A stretch of 64,000 nt of DNA from Heterostelium multicystogenum (taxonomy: Eukaryota; Evosea; Eumycetozoa; Acytosteliales; Acytosteliaceae), in the NCBI GenBank assembly GCA_003667245.1, contig RCNN01000108.1, positions 18,728 through 82,727 of the forward strand. The letters are read 5' to 3'. The translations under genes were made by a program, and so were the position numbers. The number at the start of each line of letters is the position of its first letter. The stretch's first letter is position 1. Under the pieces are notes generated by a model. It made no database searches and had not been told where the DNA came from. It saw nothing but the letters and a program-made list of their open reading frames with translations. Shown here piece by piece: positions 1 through 11,263 of this stretch.

Positions 1-155
1 CAAATAAGTCAATAAAATAAAGACTTATTGAGTAGACAAAATTGATACTTACCACTGCAATCGTAACCAGTCCATCCATCTGAACAACCAGCAGAAGCAT
101 ACAGAATTAAGAGAGCTTGAATGAATAAAAGTGATAAGTCTATATTCTTGTTCAT
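1..155 (-). CDS. Secreted Cys-rich protein, first exon only (gene runs off the left edge)
   Basis: Only the first coding exon (155 down to 53) is inside the window. It begins MNKNIDLSLLFIQALLIL, a clear signal peptide, followed by a short EGF-like start with the pattern C-S-D-G-W-T-G-Y-D-C. A GTAAGT donor follows directly, and the intron leaves the window. The exon has the same length (103 nt), same phase and closely similar sequence as exon 1 of the complete gene at 1333-2094, so it is a tandem paralogue. By analogy the missing part should encode a Cys-rich, probably GPI-anchored domain; that is inference. Function is not recognised. Confidence 0.7.
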
Positions 156-205
156 ATTTATATTATTTTTGTTCACAATGTTACTTTCTCTACTTCTTCT
201 TCTGC

Positions 206-406
206 CTAGTCACTGGAAACTTCTTCAACTTGAACAACCTTTTTAAAACTTTTTTGTAGGTCTTTTTCTTGATAGGTAGGTTTGGATTCAGTCAAATCAA
301 AATCTTCTAAATTTATATATATCTCTTTAATGGCACTTCTAGTTGCTGGATCTGCTGTTTTTGAATGTGAATTTGATTGGCTTTGAAAAAATAAAGTCGA
401 GGCCAT
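206..406 (-). CDS. Possible small protein, 66 aa
   Basis: An ATG-started frame of 66 codons encodes a charged, Ser/Thr/Glu-containing peptide with no signal peptide, membrane segment or motif I recognise. Composition is more balanced than the surrounding AT-rich DNA. It lies just upstream of the partial secreted gene at 1-155 on the same strand and could be an independent small gene or chance. No intron signals are needed. Function unknown. Confidence 0.3.
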   Translation of the reverse strand: MASTLFFQSQSNSHSKTADPATRSAIKEIYINLEDFDLTESKPTYQEKDLQKSFKKVVQVEEVSSD

Positions 407-659
407 TTGAAAACAGGTTTTTAAATGTACGAGTAATTTTCAACAATCAACATTCGCCAAACCCTCCTCAACCATAGATGAACAACACTTAGCATATCAC
501 AAATAAAATAATGATTTATAAAAAATCATCAGGAATCGCCCTAAAACTTTACAAAAACCCATTTTTTTTGGAATTTTTCATTTCATCAGTTTTTTGACAA
601 AAGTCAAAGGGAAGTTTTTCACACAAAAAAGATCTTTTAATCGTTTGAAAAGATATAAT

Positions 660-780
660 TAGAAGTTTAATTTTCTTGTAGAAATTATTGACATTCTTAA
701 TGTAGAGGATGTTAAAGTTGTATCATTTGGTAAAGAACACCATGAATGGGTCATTATTGAAGTTTGAAAGATAGTTATTG
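660..780 (-). pseudogene. Decayed relic of a CBM49-type C-terminus
   Basis: Reading the minus strand here gives a peptide with YNF-x-x-LYIKNV, matching the extreme C-terminus of the intact CBM49 protein at 2456-2914 (YNFANLYIKNV). About 29 of 36 aligned bases agree around 690-725. An in-frame stop lies just before the matching segment and the rest of the domain is not recognisable. It is a dead fragment of a second copy of that gene about 1.7 kb away. Confidence 0.55.
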
Positions 781-1332
781 AATTGGATGAATTCATATAA
801 ATTCATTCGTCTGTTAATGTTAACATAAGCAACCAATCATATTTTAAGTTCAATATCAAATACAAATAAAATATTACTACAAGGAGTCATTTTATTTTAT
901 TAAATCATGTTTACTTTCTTTTTTGTCACATTTTATTTCGATATTCAGATTTAAATCATGACATCATGTGTTGATTTTCTAAAACAAGAAAATTTCTTGT
1001 TTTTTTTAAATACAAGCTCGACAAAATATCTTGATCAATCATCTTTATTTTAGTTTTAAAGATCAATAGTTCATCTGGATTTTTGATTGAATCTGAGAAA
1101 CTATTATCAATTACACAATCATTTATTGTAGAGAAGAACGATGGTAAATTCATTGGATTTAATTAAAATATTCGTGTAATTCTTTATTTAAAAAAACTAC
1201 TGAATATTCTTATCAACTAAAAAATGAATAATTACAACCTCCAGTGAAAGTATTATTATATATTATGTACTGATATACTGAAATGATTTATTTGTTTCTA
1301 ACTGGTATTTTTGGTTAGAATATTTTGAAACT
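781..1332. other. AT-rich intergenic stretch
   Basis: No convincing gene. A 65-codon minus-strand frame (956-1153) is AT-rich and has no features. The stretch separates the CBM49 relic from the 3' end of the Cys-rich GPI-type gene. Confidence 0.6.
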
Positions 1333-2094
1333 TCAGATTAAAGAGGCGAACATTGATACGGCAGCTCCAACTACACCAGTTGAGAGGGTGGATCCCGAGC
1401 TAACTGGACAAGAGTTGAATATAGCGTCGCTGTCGCTGCAATAACCTGCCTTGCAAGTCAATGGGACTGGGTTCATTGAAAGAACAGATCCAATCTTGGT
1501 GTTATAGAAATTACAAGCACCTGAATCATTACATTCGATAGAAGATGCACCAGAAATTGTTGAGGCTACAGCATTGGCAGAACTCTCACAGTTTCTGCAA
1601 CCGCAAGATACCGAAGAGCATTGGGCTGAAAGACCATTCATAGAGCAACCTGAGAATTTGCAATTGATGTTTGGTGCATATTCACCATAGTAATAGCCTT
1701 CGGAGTAACTATAAATTCCGAGAGTGCATTCACTTCCACTGCACATAAAAGAAACTCCTCTATAGTCATCAAGAACTCTATCTTTAATTTAGATTTATAT
1801 TAATAAAATTTTTTGTTGACTTTAATACTCTTTGCCCACTTACTAGTTGTTTGACATGAGAAGTATTTTCCGGATCTAAATTGCAATGAGTTTTCACATC
1901 CGCATGTATTTCCAGCTAGACATACTACAATATACAAAATAAAGTCAATAAAAAAGGAGGACTCTTTGAATTACCAAATTGATATACTTACCATTGCAGT
2001 CGTAACCGGTCCATCCATTTAAGCAATTAGCAGAAACAGATAGAATTAAGATAGCTTGAATGACCAAGAGAGATTTGATAATATTTTTGTACAT
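1333..2094 (-). CDS. Secreted Cys-rich EGF-like protein, probably GPI-anchored
   Basis: Three exons (2094-1992, 1924-1844, 1775-1333) join in phase to about 208 aa. Residues 1-22 are a signal peptide (MYKNIIKSLLVIQAILIL...). An EGF-like start follows (NCLNGWTGYDC), then more Cys including CLAGNTCGC. Exon 3 encodes a domain with many Cys (SVSCGCRNC and others) and ends in a small-residue and hydrophobic tail (STLSTGVVGAAVSMFASLI), typical of a GPI-attachment signal. It should be a cell-surface protein with many disulfides. Introns begin GTAAGT. The neighbour at the left window edge is a paralogue. I do not recognise a named family, and a role in adhesion would be a guess. Confidence 0.75.
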
Positions 2095-2189
2095 ATTTGT
2101 ATATTTATTTATTCTTTTTTACAATATCGATGCGCAACCGGTTGTCTTTAAATAAAATAAGAAAGTCTTCGAAGGTTTATAAAAATCGT

Positions 2190-2249
2190 AAACCAAATGA
2201 GGGATCAAACCTTAACAGCTCTGAGGTGGTTTTATACCTCATTTGGTTT
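2190..2249. repeat. Long inverted repeat (two-tier hairpin)
   Basis: AACCAAATGAGG (2191-2202) pairs perfectly with CCTCATTTGGTT (2237-2248), with one more A-T pair outside. A symmetric 4x4 internal loop follows, then AAACC (2207-2211) pairs with GGTTT (2228-2232) around a 16-nt apical loop. A further copy of CAAATGAGG at 2261-2269 could pair with the right arm instead. It lies about 100 bp upstream of the Cys-rich gene start. Confidence 0.7.
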
Positions 2250-2455
2250 TTTTGTTTTTTCAAATGAGGGACTCAAAACAATATTTATCTTTTTACCATT
2301 GACTTGATTACTCAGTGTTTTACGAAAATCAAATTTGATTTTAAACTATTATTTTAAAATTATTATTATTCTAAAAATATACTTTCTTAATTTATTTAAT
2401 TAATAATTTATTAATTTTGAAATGAATAAAAATAAATTAAAAGTTAAAGTATAGT

Positions 2456-2914
2456 TTAGAGAACGTGGACATTCTTGATGTAAAGGTTGGCAAAGTTGTA
2501 ACCTCTGTTGATGTATCCAAAGGTGAAGGTTTGACCGACTTGGATTGTTGGGGTAGCTGATGGGAGTGTGAAGTCACCAGATGGGAGACATTGGATGTTC
2601 CAGATGGATCCAGAGGTGTTGTCTCTCAAGTTCAAGGTACCGTCAGCAGCTCCGATAATGACATTATTAACAGCTCTTGGACCATGGTTGGTAACAGAGA
2701 CTTCGACTTGAACAAAGTGTTGGGAATCGACATTCCATTGGTTGGTGACTCTCTGAGTAAGGGTAACCATCTCACCGCAACCATAGATGCAACCATGTTG
2801 ATGACCATCAAAGACACAACTGTAGTGTGGATTACACATGTTAGGTCCACATTGGAAGTGGGCACTGGACAAAGCAACAGCCATCAAAACAAAAAGGGCA
2901 ACAAAGACTTTCAT
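2456..2914 (-). CDS. Secreted protein with CBM49-type cellulose-binding domain
   Basis: Single exon, 152 aa. Residues 1-18 (MKVFVALFVLMAVALSSA) are a signal peptide. A small Cys cluster follows (CGPNMCNPHYSCVFDGHQHGC). From about residue 48 to the end is a beta-sandwich of the CBM49 type: a VTLTQRVTNQW start, a VQVEVSVTNHG strand, an I-W-N-I-Q-C segment and the end FGYINRGYNFANLYIKNV. In dictyostelids such domains bind cellulose in the stalk, slime sheath and spore coat. There is no catalytic domain, so it is likely a structural matrix or coat protein. A decayed copy of its C-terminus lies at 660-780. Confidence 0.85.
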   Translation of the reverse strand: MKVFVALFVLMAVALSSAHFQCGPNMCNPHYSCVFDGHQHGCIYGCGEMVTLTQRVTNQWNVDSQHFVQVEVSVTNHGPRAVNNVIIGAADGTLNLRDNTSGSIWNIQCLPSGDFTLPSATPTIQVGQTFTFGYINRGYNFANLYIKNVHVL

Positions 2915-3651
2915 TGTAATTTCTAAAATTAACTTTTAGTTTAGTTTAAAATTTCTTTAAATAGTATTTAATTGAATTGATTTGATATGATTTCAAACCT
3001 TTACTATTTATAGTTTGATACTCTTTGAAAAATAATACCAAGAATTAAAAAGTATTACTAATACAAACATAATTGTATATCTAAAAGGTCGTATCCATCC
3101 AATTGAAATCTGTAGATTTATTTCATTCTACACTTTGTTTCTTTATAACAAATTAATAATAGTTGTTGTTTTTTTGTTTTGAAATATGGAAATAGATGAT
3201 CTAAGATCTGACTTTGGAAATTCAATAGTTTTTGACTTTTGTTTGAATAATTCTCGGATCTTGTATATGGTTATATTTATATGAAATTTCAACTACTTAA
3301 ACATTTATTTAATTCTATTTTTAATAAAGATAGATACTTTTATCAATCCAAAACAACCATATTATATCATATCATATATTTGACAATTGGATTAAGATAT
3401 AATGTTTTTAATACTAATTATTACTAAATTAATTGTAGTGGAAAGATTCAAATTTTTCTAATTTTAAAAATACATGTGTTGATTCAAATTGAAAAAAAAA
3501 CAAATAAGTTACATAGAAATACTAGTATATTAATAATTTATTTCATCATTTTCATTTTATATGGAATGCATGATAAATTATATTGAAGAACAGTCAATGG
3601 TTTTATATGTTGTCATTATGTTGCTAATCATTGTTGTTGCTGCTGTTATTG
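2915..3651. other. Intergenic, no feature seen
   Basis: Very AT-rich DNA containing the 5' flank of the CBM49 gene and the 3' flank of the Atg6 gene. No open frame, tRNA-like box or notable repeat was seen. Confidence 0.6.
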
Positions 3652-6600
3652 TTATTTGGATGATGTGACATTGTTTGTTTGTGAACTAGCGATCTGACCA
3701 AATAGATTTAGATTAGCCAATATGCATTTTATATTCGTGACCATGTACTTTAATGCTTTTGTCCAATTGACTTCAGAGTTGCCTGAAACCCTAATAGACT
3801 GGAAACCATTGTTACCACCTATCTTGTCTTTTTCAATTTTGAATGGGAATGTTATATTCTTGAAAAGCGAACACATCTCATTGACACATCCAAGGAATGC
3901 TTCCATACCGATATCAAACTTGTGTTCTCGACTCCAAATGAATGATCTAAAATATATTTCATCACCTCCATACAGCGGATATGCTTCTTTATCACTTTTT
4001 GACTGAATCAATGGCTTATTTCCCATAGGTATTAGCTTGTGTCTAAATTAACAGATTAATATGATAAATCCTAGATTATTGCTTAGCATCTTTACATACT
4101 TGGTAAATGTATAGTTTAACTGTTTGGCGATTGTATGTACCAGTAATACGATTTGACCCATTGCACCATTGATTTCGTCCCATTCCACCTTGTTCTTTGG
4201 TAGTGTTCCAAGGCGTAGATCGTTTATCTTTACAATGGTATGTTCATCGATCTTTTCAAAAGTGATTTGAAATACCTCTTTGACGATATTTAAATCATTA
4301 AGATAATCGAGATCCTCTTTCATTGTTGCGATTTGTGACTCCAATATCTTCTTTTGTCCGACCAAATTAAAATACTCTTGATAGAAATGATTGACAGTAT
4401 TATAATGTGACTTTTCTTCTATCTTGATTTCGCCACGAATATCCTCCAACTTATTTCTAATATCAATAATGTCATTACTATTCCTTTCTAATTGTAAATA
4501 CTCATTCATTAATTCCAGCTCTTCTTGTTCAATCTATATATAAAAAATAAAAATATTAGCATAAATCGAAGATGTATAATTCTTATCTTACCATTTTAAT
4601 TTGATTATCTAATTCTTCATCTGTTAACTTTGATAGCTCTTCCCATTCACTTGTTTTATGTATTGCTGATGTAAATGATTGATTTGATACTGTTGATCGG
4701 GTTATGTTATTGTTGTCGTCATGCTTTATATTAATATTATGATCTTGTATAAATTGAGTATAGGTTGTGAAATCACGTTGTAGCTCATGATTCATTCTCT
4801 CTAAGTAATCTTTTAGTGTGGATATACATGGTCCGCAGAGGGTAATGTGATGAGGTGTTGATATAGGTTGGGTTGGTAAAGTAGAAGGAAGTATATTGTT
4901 GAGATATTGAATCGGATGAACTTCACGATTCGATAGGATAATGGAGATGAATTGATTATTTTGTATATATTGGAGAAGTGTGAGGATATTTGGAAACCAC
5001 TCTGACTGTAAGGTACGAGAACTGGCCTTTGTGAAATATAAAACGAAGTTCTTCTCGTCAAAAGATATAATGAAAGAGTATTTGTTATTCATCAATTGAT
5101 GCAATTCATTGTTCTGTCCAACAGTACCAGCTCCAATACCAATTCCAATTCCACTTCCAACGCTACTGACACCATCTTTTGTATTTACGAAATGTATACA
5201 ATGTGAATTCCAAAGATTGAAAAATAGTGGATCGACATATAGATTCTTTATAAAAAATGGTATAACTTCTTTTAAATATGAATTTGGATTCTCTGCAGGA
5301 AACAAACAATGAACGTTAATTTAAAATCTGTCGAAACTATTAGTCTACATCAACTTACTTTTCATGAGCATTTGTAATCTTTCTATTTCGAATTTCGATA
5401 ATTCTCTCGTTTGTTTTGGTAGTATTGATAATAGATATTTAATGTTATTTACAAGGTATACTAAATAGAACTTCTCTTCTTTCTGTAACAATGATTGAAG
5501 ATCGGAACAAAAATGATTCACTGATCCTATAAACTGTTTCTCTTCGTTGATAATGATTGGTTTGTTCTTTACATGGAAGTATTGTGGTGTCTGTGATGAT
5601 GAGTGGAATACCAGCAGTGTGATGGCTTTGATTGGGTCGCAATATTTGATGATCTCCAAGAGACTCTTTGTGAAAACCAATGTTATTCTCCATTCACAGC
5701 CCAGTGGTGTATTCTTTTGTTTGGTTATTGAAATCTTTGCGTATTTCTTGAGAACGTCGGTAAATAGTACAGTCGGTGGTGATAAGAAGGGTGTGATTGA
5801 GTGAAGGAATTTAAGGGTGAATTGCTGCGTCGATTTCTCGAGGTTGCTAAGTGTGTGGTTTGTTATAGCGAGGTATCCCTTGAACTGAATTGAGATGTTC
5901 TTGTTTTGTGTGTCTAACAAGTCGTTCTTGATCAACGAGAGGTGGTCATACATGATCTTTAGATTATCACCAAGTCGATTGAATATAGCAATATCCAAGC
6001 TATAAGTAAACTCCTCAAGCTCATCCAAAAACTTTACTATCTCTGTCAGGTGCATTGTGATGTTGTGATGCTCCAAATCAAGCTGCGTCAGAATATTATA
6101 GTATTGCGATGAGAAGTTCTCCGACTGGTTGTAGAAATGAATGATATCCTGATCGACATGGATTGGAGGTGATAGTGGGATGATATTCTGCTGTATCTTA
6201 TATTGCTGCAATCGCTCCATATTTTGTGCTATATCTACAATCTCGTGTTCATATTGATGACTGCTTCTGTCGATGTCTTTTGAGCAGTAATAGCACTTTT
6301 TATCATGACTGGAGTTCAGTGATGACGTTGTTGGCGAGGTAGAGAGCTGCTGTTGCTGCTGATAGTGGTGATACTGCTGTGATTGCTGTTGATTAAATAT
6401 ACTGGTGCTCTCGCCCAAACTTCCTGTCGTCGACCTGACAGCAACACCGCTACTCACTGTATTTAGATTGGGCACAGAGTGAGAGTGCGCATAGTAATGG
6501 TGGCCACTGCCAACGCTACCGCCACCAGCCAACATGTCTATGGGTGAAGCACTGGGAGTGACAGTATGAGAACCAACCAAAAACGATTCCATACCACTTT

Positions 6601-7101
6601 TATAGCTATTCTTTCTTCCCATGACACCTGGGATATTGATAGGGTTTGAACTTATAGGTTTAAAACTATTAATATCATCTTTATCACGTGGTGGTTGCTG
6701 ATGTTGTAGTTGTTGTTGTTGTTGCTGTATATAATTAGTATTAGTATTATTAGTATTATTATTATTACTATTATTAAGGATGAAGTTTTTGGTGAATGTA
6801 TTGTTTGATGAAGAAGAAGAAGACGATAATGATAATGTCAAAGAGGAAGTGTCGTTATTGGTGTTATTTGAAATCGAGGTGGTTGAGCCTGATGACGATG
6901 ATATGAATTCCTAACCAATACCCAATCGGAAATCGTCGGCTGTTGTATGCCATCTTTGTCTATTGTATCTTTGCTGATGCTGTTGTTGTTTCTATTAGAA
7001 TTATTAGTATTATTGCTATTGGAAGTACTAGAGGTGGTGGTGTTATTGTTGTTGTTGTTTGGCGTGCTAATGGTATTATTACTATTATTGGTATTAGACA
7101 T
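3652..7101 (-). CDS. atg6: Atg6 / Beclin-1 homologue (long dictyostelid type)
   Basis: Autophagy protein and subunit of the class III PI3-kinase (Vps34) complex. Exons are 7101-5359, 5292-4592, 4533-4100 and 4044-3652; phases agree. The C-terminal third is diagnostic: a coiled coil (about 4533-4250), then the evolutionarily conserved domain with EINGAMGQIVLLVHTIAKQL, LIPMGNKPLIQ, an LYGGDEIYFRSFIW-like strand, a FDIGMEAFLGCVNEMC helix and VNWTKALKYMVTNIKCIL. The N-terminal part is long, with Asn, Gln and Ser runs, and has a CYYCSKDI motif that may be the usual N-terminal CxxC. The length (about 1,090 aa) fits the long Atg6 proteins of Dictyostelium rather than 450-aa animal Beclin. One frame break near 6900-6915 separates the ATG-containing segment from the rest. 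The start at 7101 is the first in-frame ATG of that segment. Confidence 0.88.
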
Positions 7102-7544
7102 TAATAATATATTATATCCATATATATATATTCATATATAAAATAAAACAAAATTCAAAAATTGGTAATAAATAAATTAATAATAATAAAGTTTATTAAT
7201 GACCATTATATATCATAATAATAATAAAACAAAAATTTCAATTTTATTTAATTTTGTTGTTGTTGTGATTAATCAGTAGTTTTTAAAAGTTTTAATGAAG
7301 TATTGTATTGGTTCATGAACCAATAGCACAACTTGCTTTTGAGTTGAAATGTAGTATTTGGATTACCAAAAAATCATATTATATCTATCTATTGCGTTAT
7401 ACTCAAAATGATTATCAATAATGAAAAAAACCAAGGTTATAAAGATAAGAGACTTTTTAAAAATACAATTTATATATTTAAATTCTATATGATTATTATG
7501 ACTGTTTTAATTATATTGTTCTTTTGTGTTGATTATTTAGTTGT
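7102..7544. other. Intergenic, AT-rich
   Basis: Holds the 5' flank of the Atg6 gene and the 3' flank of citrate synthase. The 62-codon plus-strand frame here is AT-rich and runs antisense into citrate synthase, so it is not called. Confidence 0.6.
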
Positions 7545-9125
7545 TTATGATGAACTTGTCACTTTTGAATATCTCTTGGTGGTTGATGAAGAATAGAAAT
7601 CTTGTGAACGAACTTTGGCAGGTGGACGACCTTCAATTGGAACGTAGTTTCTAAACCATTCACCCTTGTACACTTGACGTGGACGATAGATCTTAGTTTC
7701 TGGATCTTCGCAGTGTTCGATCCAGTGAGCCAACCAACCAACAGCACGTGGGATGGTGAAGAGGACTGGGAACATATCGGTTGGGAATCCCATTGCCTTG
7801 TAGATGAGACCAGAGTAGAAATCAACATTGGGATAAAGCTTTCTTTGGATAAAGTATTCGTCGCTCAAAGCTTGCTTCTCGAGCTCGGTGGCAACTTCGA
7901 TGAGTGGCTCCTTTCCGAGTGAGTCAAAAACTTCGTAGGCTACACGACGAATGATCTTAGCACGTGGGTCGTAATTCTTGTAGATACGATGTCCGAATCC
8001 CATCAACTTCTTTTTCTTTGCTTTGACGTCGGCGATGAACTGTGGAACGTTGTCCTTGGATCCAATTTGCTGTAGCATATCTAAAACTGCCTCGTTGGCA
8101 CCACCATGAGATGGACCGTAGAGGGCACCAGCAGCACGGCAACCGAGGTATATGGGTCGGTACCAGATGAGGCAATATGTCTCATTGCGGCGGTGGAGCA
8201 GTTCAACTCGTGATCGGCATGAAGAATGAACAAGATCTCGAGAGCACGGCACAAGACTGGATTTGGCTTGTAGTCCTGCTCGGAGAGCTTATCCAACATA
8301 TATAAGAAATTTTCAGTGTATCCCAAGTGGTTGACAGGGGTGTTGTATGGACGACCAATACGATGACGCCATGCGCAAGCAGCGATGGTTGGAAGCTTAC
8401 CAACGATACGCAAGATCTGTTTGTTACGAACTGACTCTGACTTGAAAATGTCTTGTCCGACGAGGGCTGGATTGGCCTCTGGGTAGAAAGTTCCAAGTGC
8501 AGCAACAGTACTGATCAACATACCCATTGGATGTGCATCGTAACGGAAGGTCTTCATCATACCGACCAAGTTCTCGTGAAGGAATGTGTGTGTCATGATA
8601 CGATGTGACCATGAGTCCAACTGTGCTTTATTGGGGAGATTACCATTGATCAATAGGTAAGCAACCTCAAGGAAGCTGGAACGTTCTGCCAACTCTTCAA
8701 TTGGATATCCTCTGTATTCTTAAAATTCCCTTATCACCATCGATGTAGGTGATAGTTGAAGTAACAACGGCTGTGTTTTGGAATCCTGGATCGTAAACCA
8801 TCAATCCATTATCTCCAGCTGTCTCTGAAACCTCTCTGAATGCCAAAGCATTGACAGTTAAATCTTTAATTGGCACATTATATGTTTTACCTGTACGATT
8901 ATCTGTGATTGTAATTGAATCCTTCCTAGAATTGGTTAAACAATACATTGACAAATTCGATCAATATTCATTTTCTTTTGATAATTCATTCATAAATCCA
9001 CTTAATTTCTCTACTTACTTTACTTTTCCGGAGACATTGTTTAACTCCAATTCGTCTTGATCCTCTACATCATCTTCGACCATCAGATGATTGACCAAAT
9101 TATTGATTCTGCCCAAATGTGACAT
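7545..9125 (-). CDS. cshA: Peroxisomal citrate synthase
   Basis: Condenses acetyl-CoA and oxaloacetate to citrate. Exon 1 is 9125-9019 and exon 2 is 8925-7545, joined in phase (V-K-K-D-S-I). Residues 6-14 are RINNLVNHL, which fits the PTS2 peroxisome signal (R-I-x5-H-L); there is no mitochondrial-type presequence. Active-site regions are all visible: [23 protein letters not shown] and YPNVDFYSG. The coding frame shifts twice: near 8715 (after GILR, expected Y-R-G-Y-P-I-E-E-L) and near 8140 (after DPYTSVA, expected A-A-G-A-L-Y-G). Conservation on both sides suggests assembly errors. D. discoideum cshA encodes a PTS2-bearing peroxisomal citrate synthase, which supports the name. A separate mitochondrial enzyme would be expected elsewhere in the genome. 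Confidence 0.9.
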
Positions 9126-11263
9126 GTTAGTCAACAACTATTTCTGATAGATAAACAGTATACTACTATACAAACTAGATATGACTATGATATTATAATA
9201 TAAACTATTCAATGACTCTAAATTAAGATCACAAGATTAGATAGTTTGAAGATGTCTATGTCTTGTTCACCAAAAAAATTATGAAAATAATAAAATAAAA
9301 ACAAATTTAAATAAATTTAGTTTGTTTTTTTGTTGTTGTTTTGTTTTGCAAAATAATATAAATTATCAACTTTTGCTTTTGTTTGTTGGGTGGAATGTGT
9401 TATGTTGTTGTTGTTGTTCACAAAAAAAGAAGATGGTGATTCGTGTCTTTGCTTTATGATTGTTGTTAAAATTATAAATAAATCAATAAATAAATGAATA
9501 AAAATTGAAAATTGACAATTGTTATTAGTTTATTTATTTAATAATTTATTTATATATATTTTAGGTATAATAATAATAATAATACTAATACTAATAATAA
9601 ATAGATTATACAATTTTTGTTAAAACAATATTCAAATGCGATTCATTCATACATTCATATTCGCAACAACCAACTACTATTTGATGTTGTACAGCATTTG
9701 AAATTTCTAAAATATAAAAAAAATAAAATAAATTACTGGTTAGTTGGGTTGAATTCAATTTGAAATGAAATTCCCTATTTAGGTCATTACAATCGTGATT
9801 CTAATTTATCTTTTTTTTTATGTATGAAAGATGTTTTTTTTATGTAATAATGTTGATGTTTGCACCATTATTCATAAAGTTAGTCATTTCCTTACTAAAT
9901 AGTAAGAAGCACTGTGTTGTGTGATGTTGGAATGACGAATGAATAGATTATTATCATTAATATTAATTAATTTTGATGATAAATGAAAACAATCAATCAA
10001 CAAGACAAAAGTTTAGAAAATCTAAACATCTGCTAAAAGTTAAATACCATGCCGAGCTACTCTTCCACCTCAATACCACTCCACTTTGGTCATTGGGTCC
10101 AAATTATAATTTTATGGAATGAATCTGATTGATTTTACAAAGTTAGTTAGTTTTCTTTGGTTCTTTTGATAATGAATGAGATTTCTCCTGATGTTGTTGG
10201 ATCAGTGCCGACAACAACAATAATGAAGAACTATATTTGGATCTAAATGTGGAACTTAAGTTGAAATAATATCCAATTTTACTTCCTCATATTTTTCAGA
10301 ACTTACCAACAATCATTTTACACCATTTATTGATTCAACAGGTCCGATATTTACACATATACATATATACATATTTATATACAAATAGTATTAGATAAAT
10401 TTATATAGATTTATTCTTCTGTTTGTTATACTAAGATTTAAACATTCAAAATGAAACAATAGGATATCCAAATTCATATGAAGAATCTTGATACATTTAG
10501 TGTATACTGATTTGCTTATCTGGATACAATCATTATAACAATGATATTCCAACAAGAGTCAATTAACAGCTAAATGCAACTCTCATTCTCCAAAAACAAT
10601 TAGTTTTCATAATTAGAGAATCTCTATGAATAAGTATTTATTTCATTAATATAAGTTATATGATCGTATTGGAGGTGTCTACTCAAGATACAGACTTCCA
10701 ACAGCTACTCTAGATACTGTTGGAAGTCACAGAAATTTCAAATGGGACCATTGTAAAAACTGAAATTCCAGTGGCGTGAGTCTCTTTGAAGATCTTCAAT
10801 TAAAACAACATCACACCACAACAATGAAAGGAAAAATTTCAAATAAAATAAATAAATTCATTTTCTTTTTCTTTTTTATAAATATTATTTTTTAACAATA
10901 ACCAACACCACATCATTATTGAAAATAAAAAAAACCAAAATTTTTTAATAGATATCTTCTTCACTTTTCTTTGTATATTATATTGTTGTGTTAAATTATC
11001 ATCAATCATTAGCTACACTTCAAATCAAACCAAATCAATCAATCAATCAAAAATATATAAATAAATAAATAATAATAATAACTATTGATATTCTTGTAAA
11101 TATAAATATTTATATTATTATTATAATTAACTTTAATTTATATATAAATTATCTAATCTATATCTTTATCTATCTTATCTCTATAAAAATAAATATATAA
11201 ACATTTGCAGTGTGTTGTTTTTGTTGTTGTTGTATAAAGTAATAATACTAAAGAAGTAGTAAA
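9126..11263. other. 2.1 kb intergenic region between divergent cshA and Rab GDI genes
   Basis: Extremely AT-rich with short simple-sequence tracts (TAATAA, AAATAAAT, GTT). No coding frame. It contains the perfect inverted repeat at 10693-10728. It should hold the promoters of both flanking genes. I see nothing else that can be named. Confidence 0.6.
10693..10728. repeat. 12-bp perfect inverted repeat, 12-nt loop
   Basis: GACTTCCAACAG (10693-10704) and CTGTTGGAAGTC (10717-10728) are exact reverse complements. They stand out in a gene-free, AT-rich region because the arms are mixed in composition. A second small hairpin (AATGG-GA-CCATT) lies just downstream near 10741-10752. Confidence 0.7.

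Noticed and set aside
956..1153. 65-codon minus-strand frame
   Set aside because: Short, AT-rich, featureless; next to a decayed relic.
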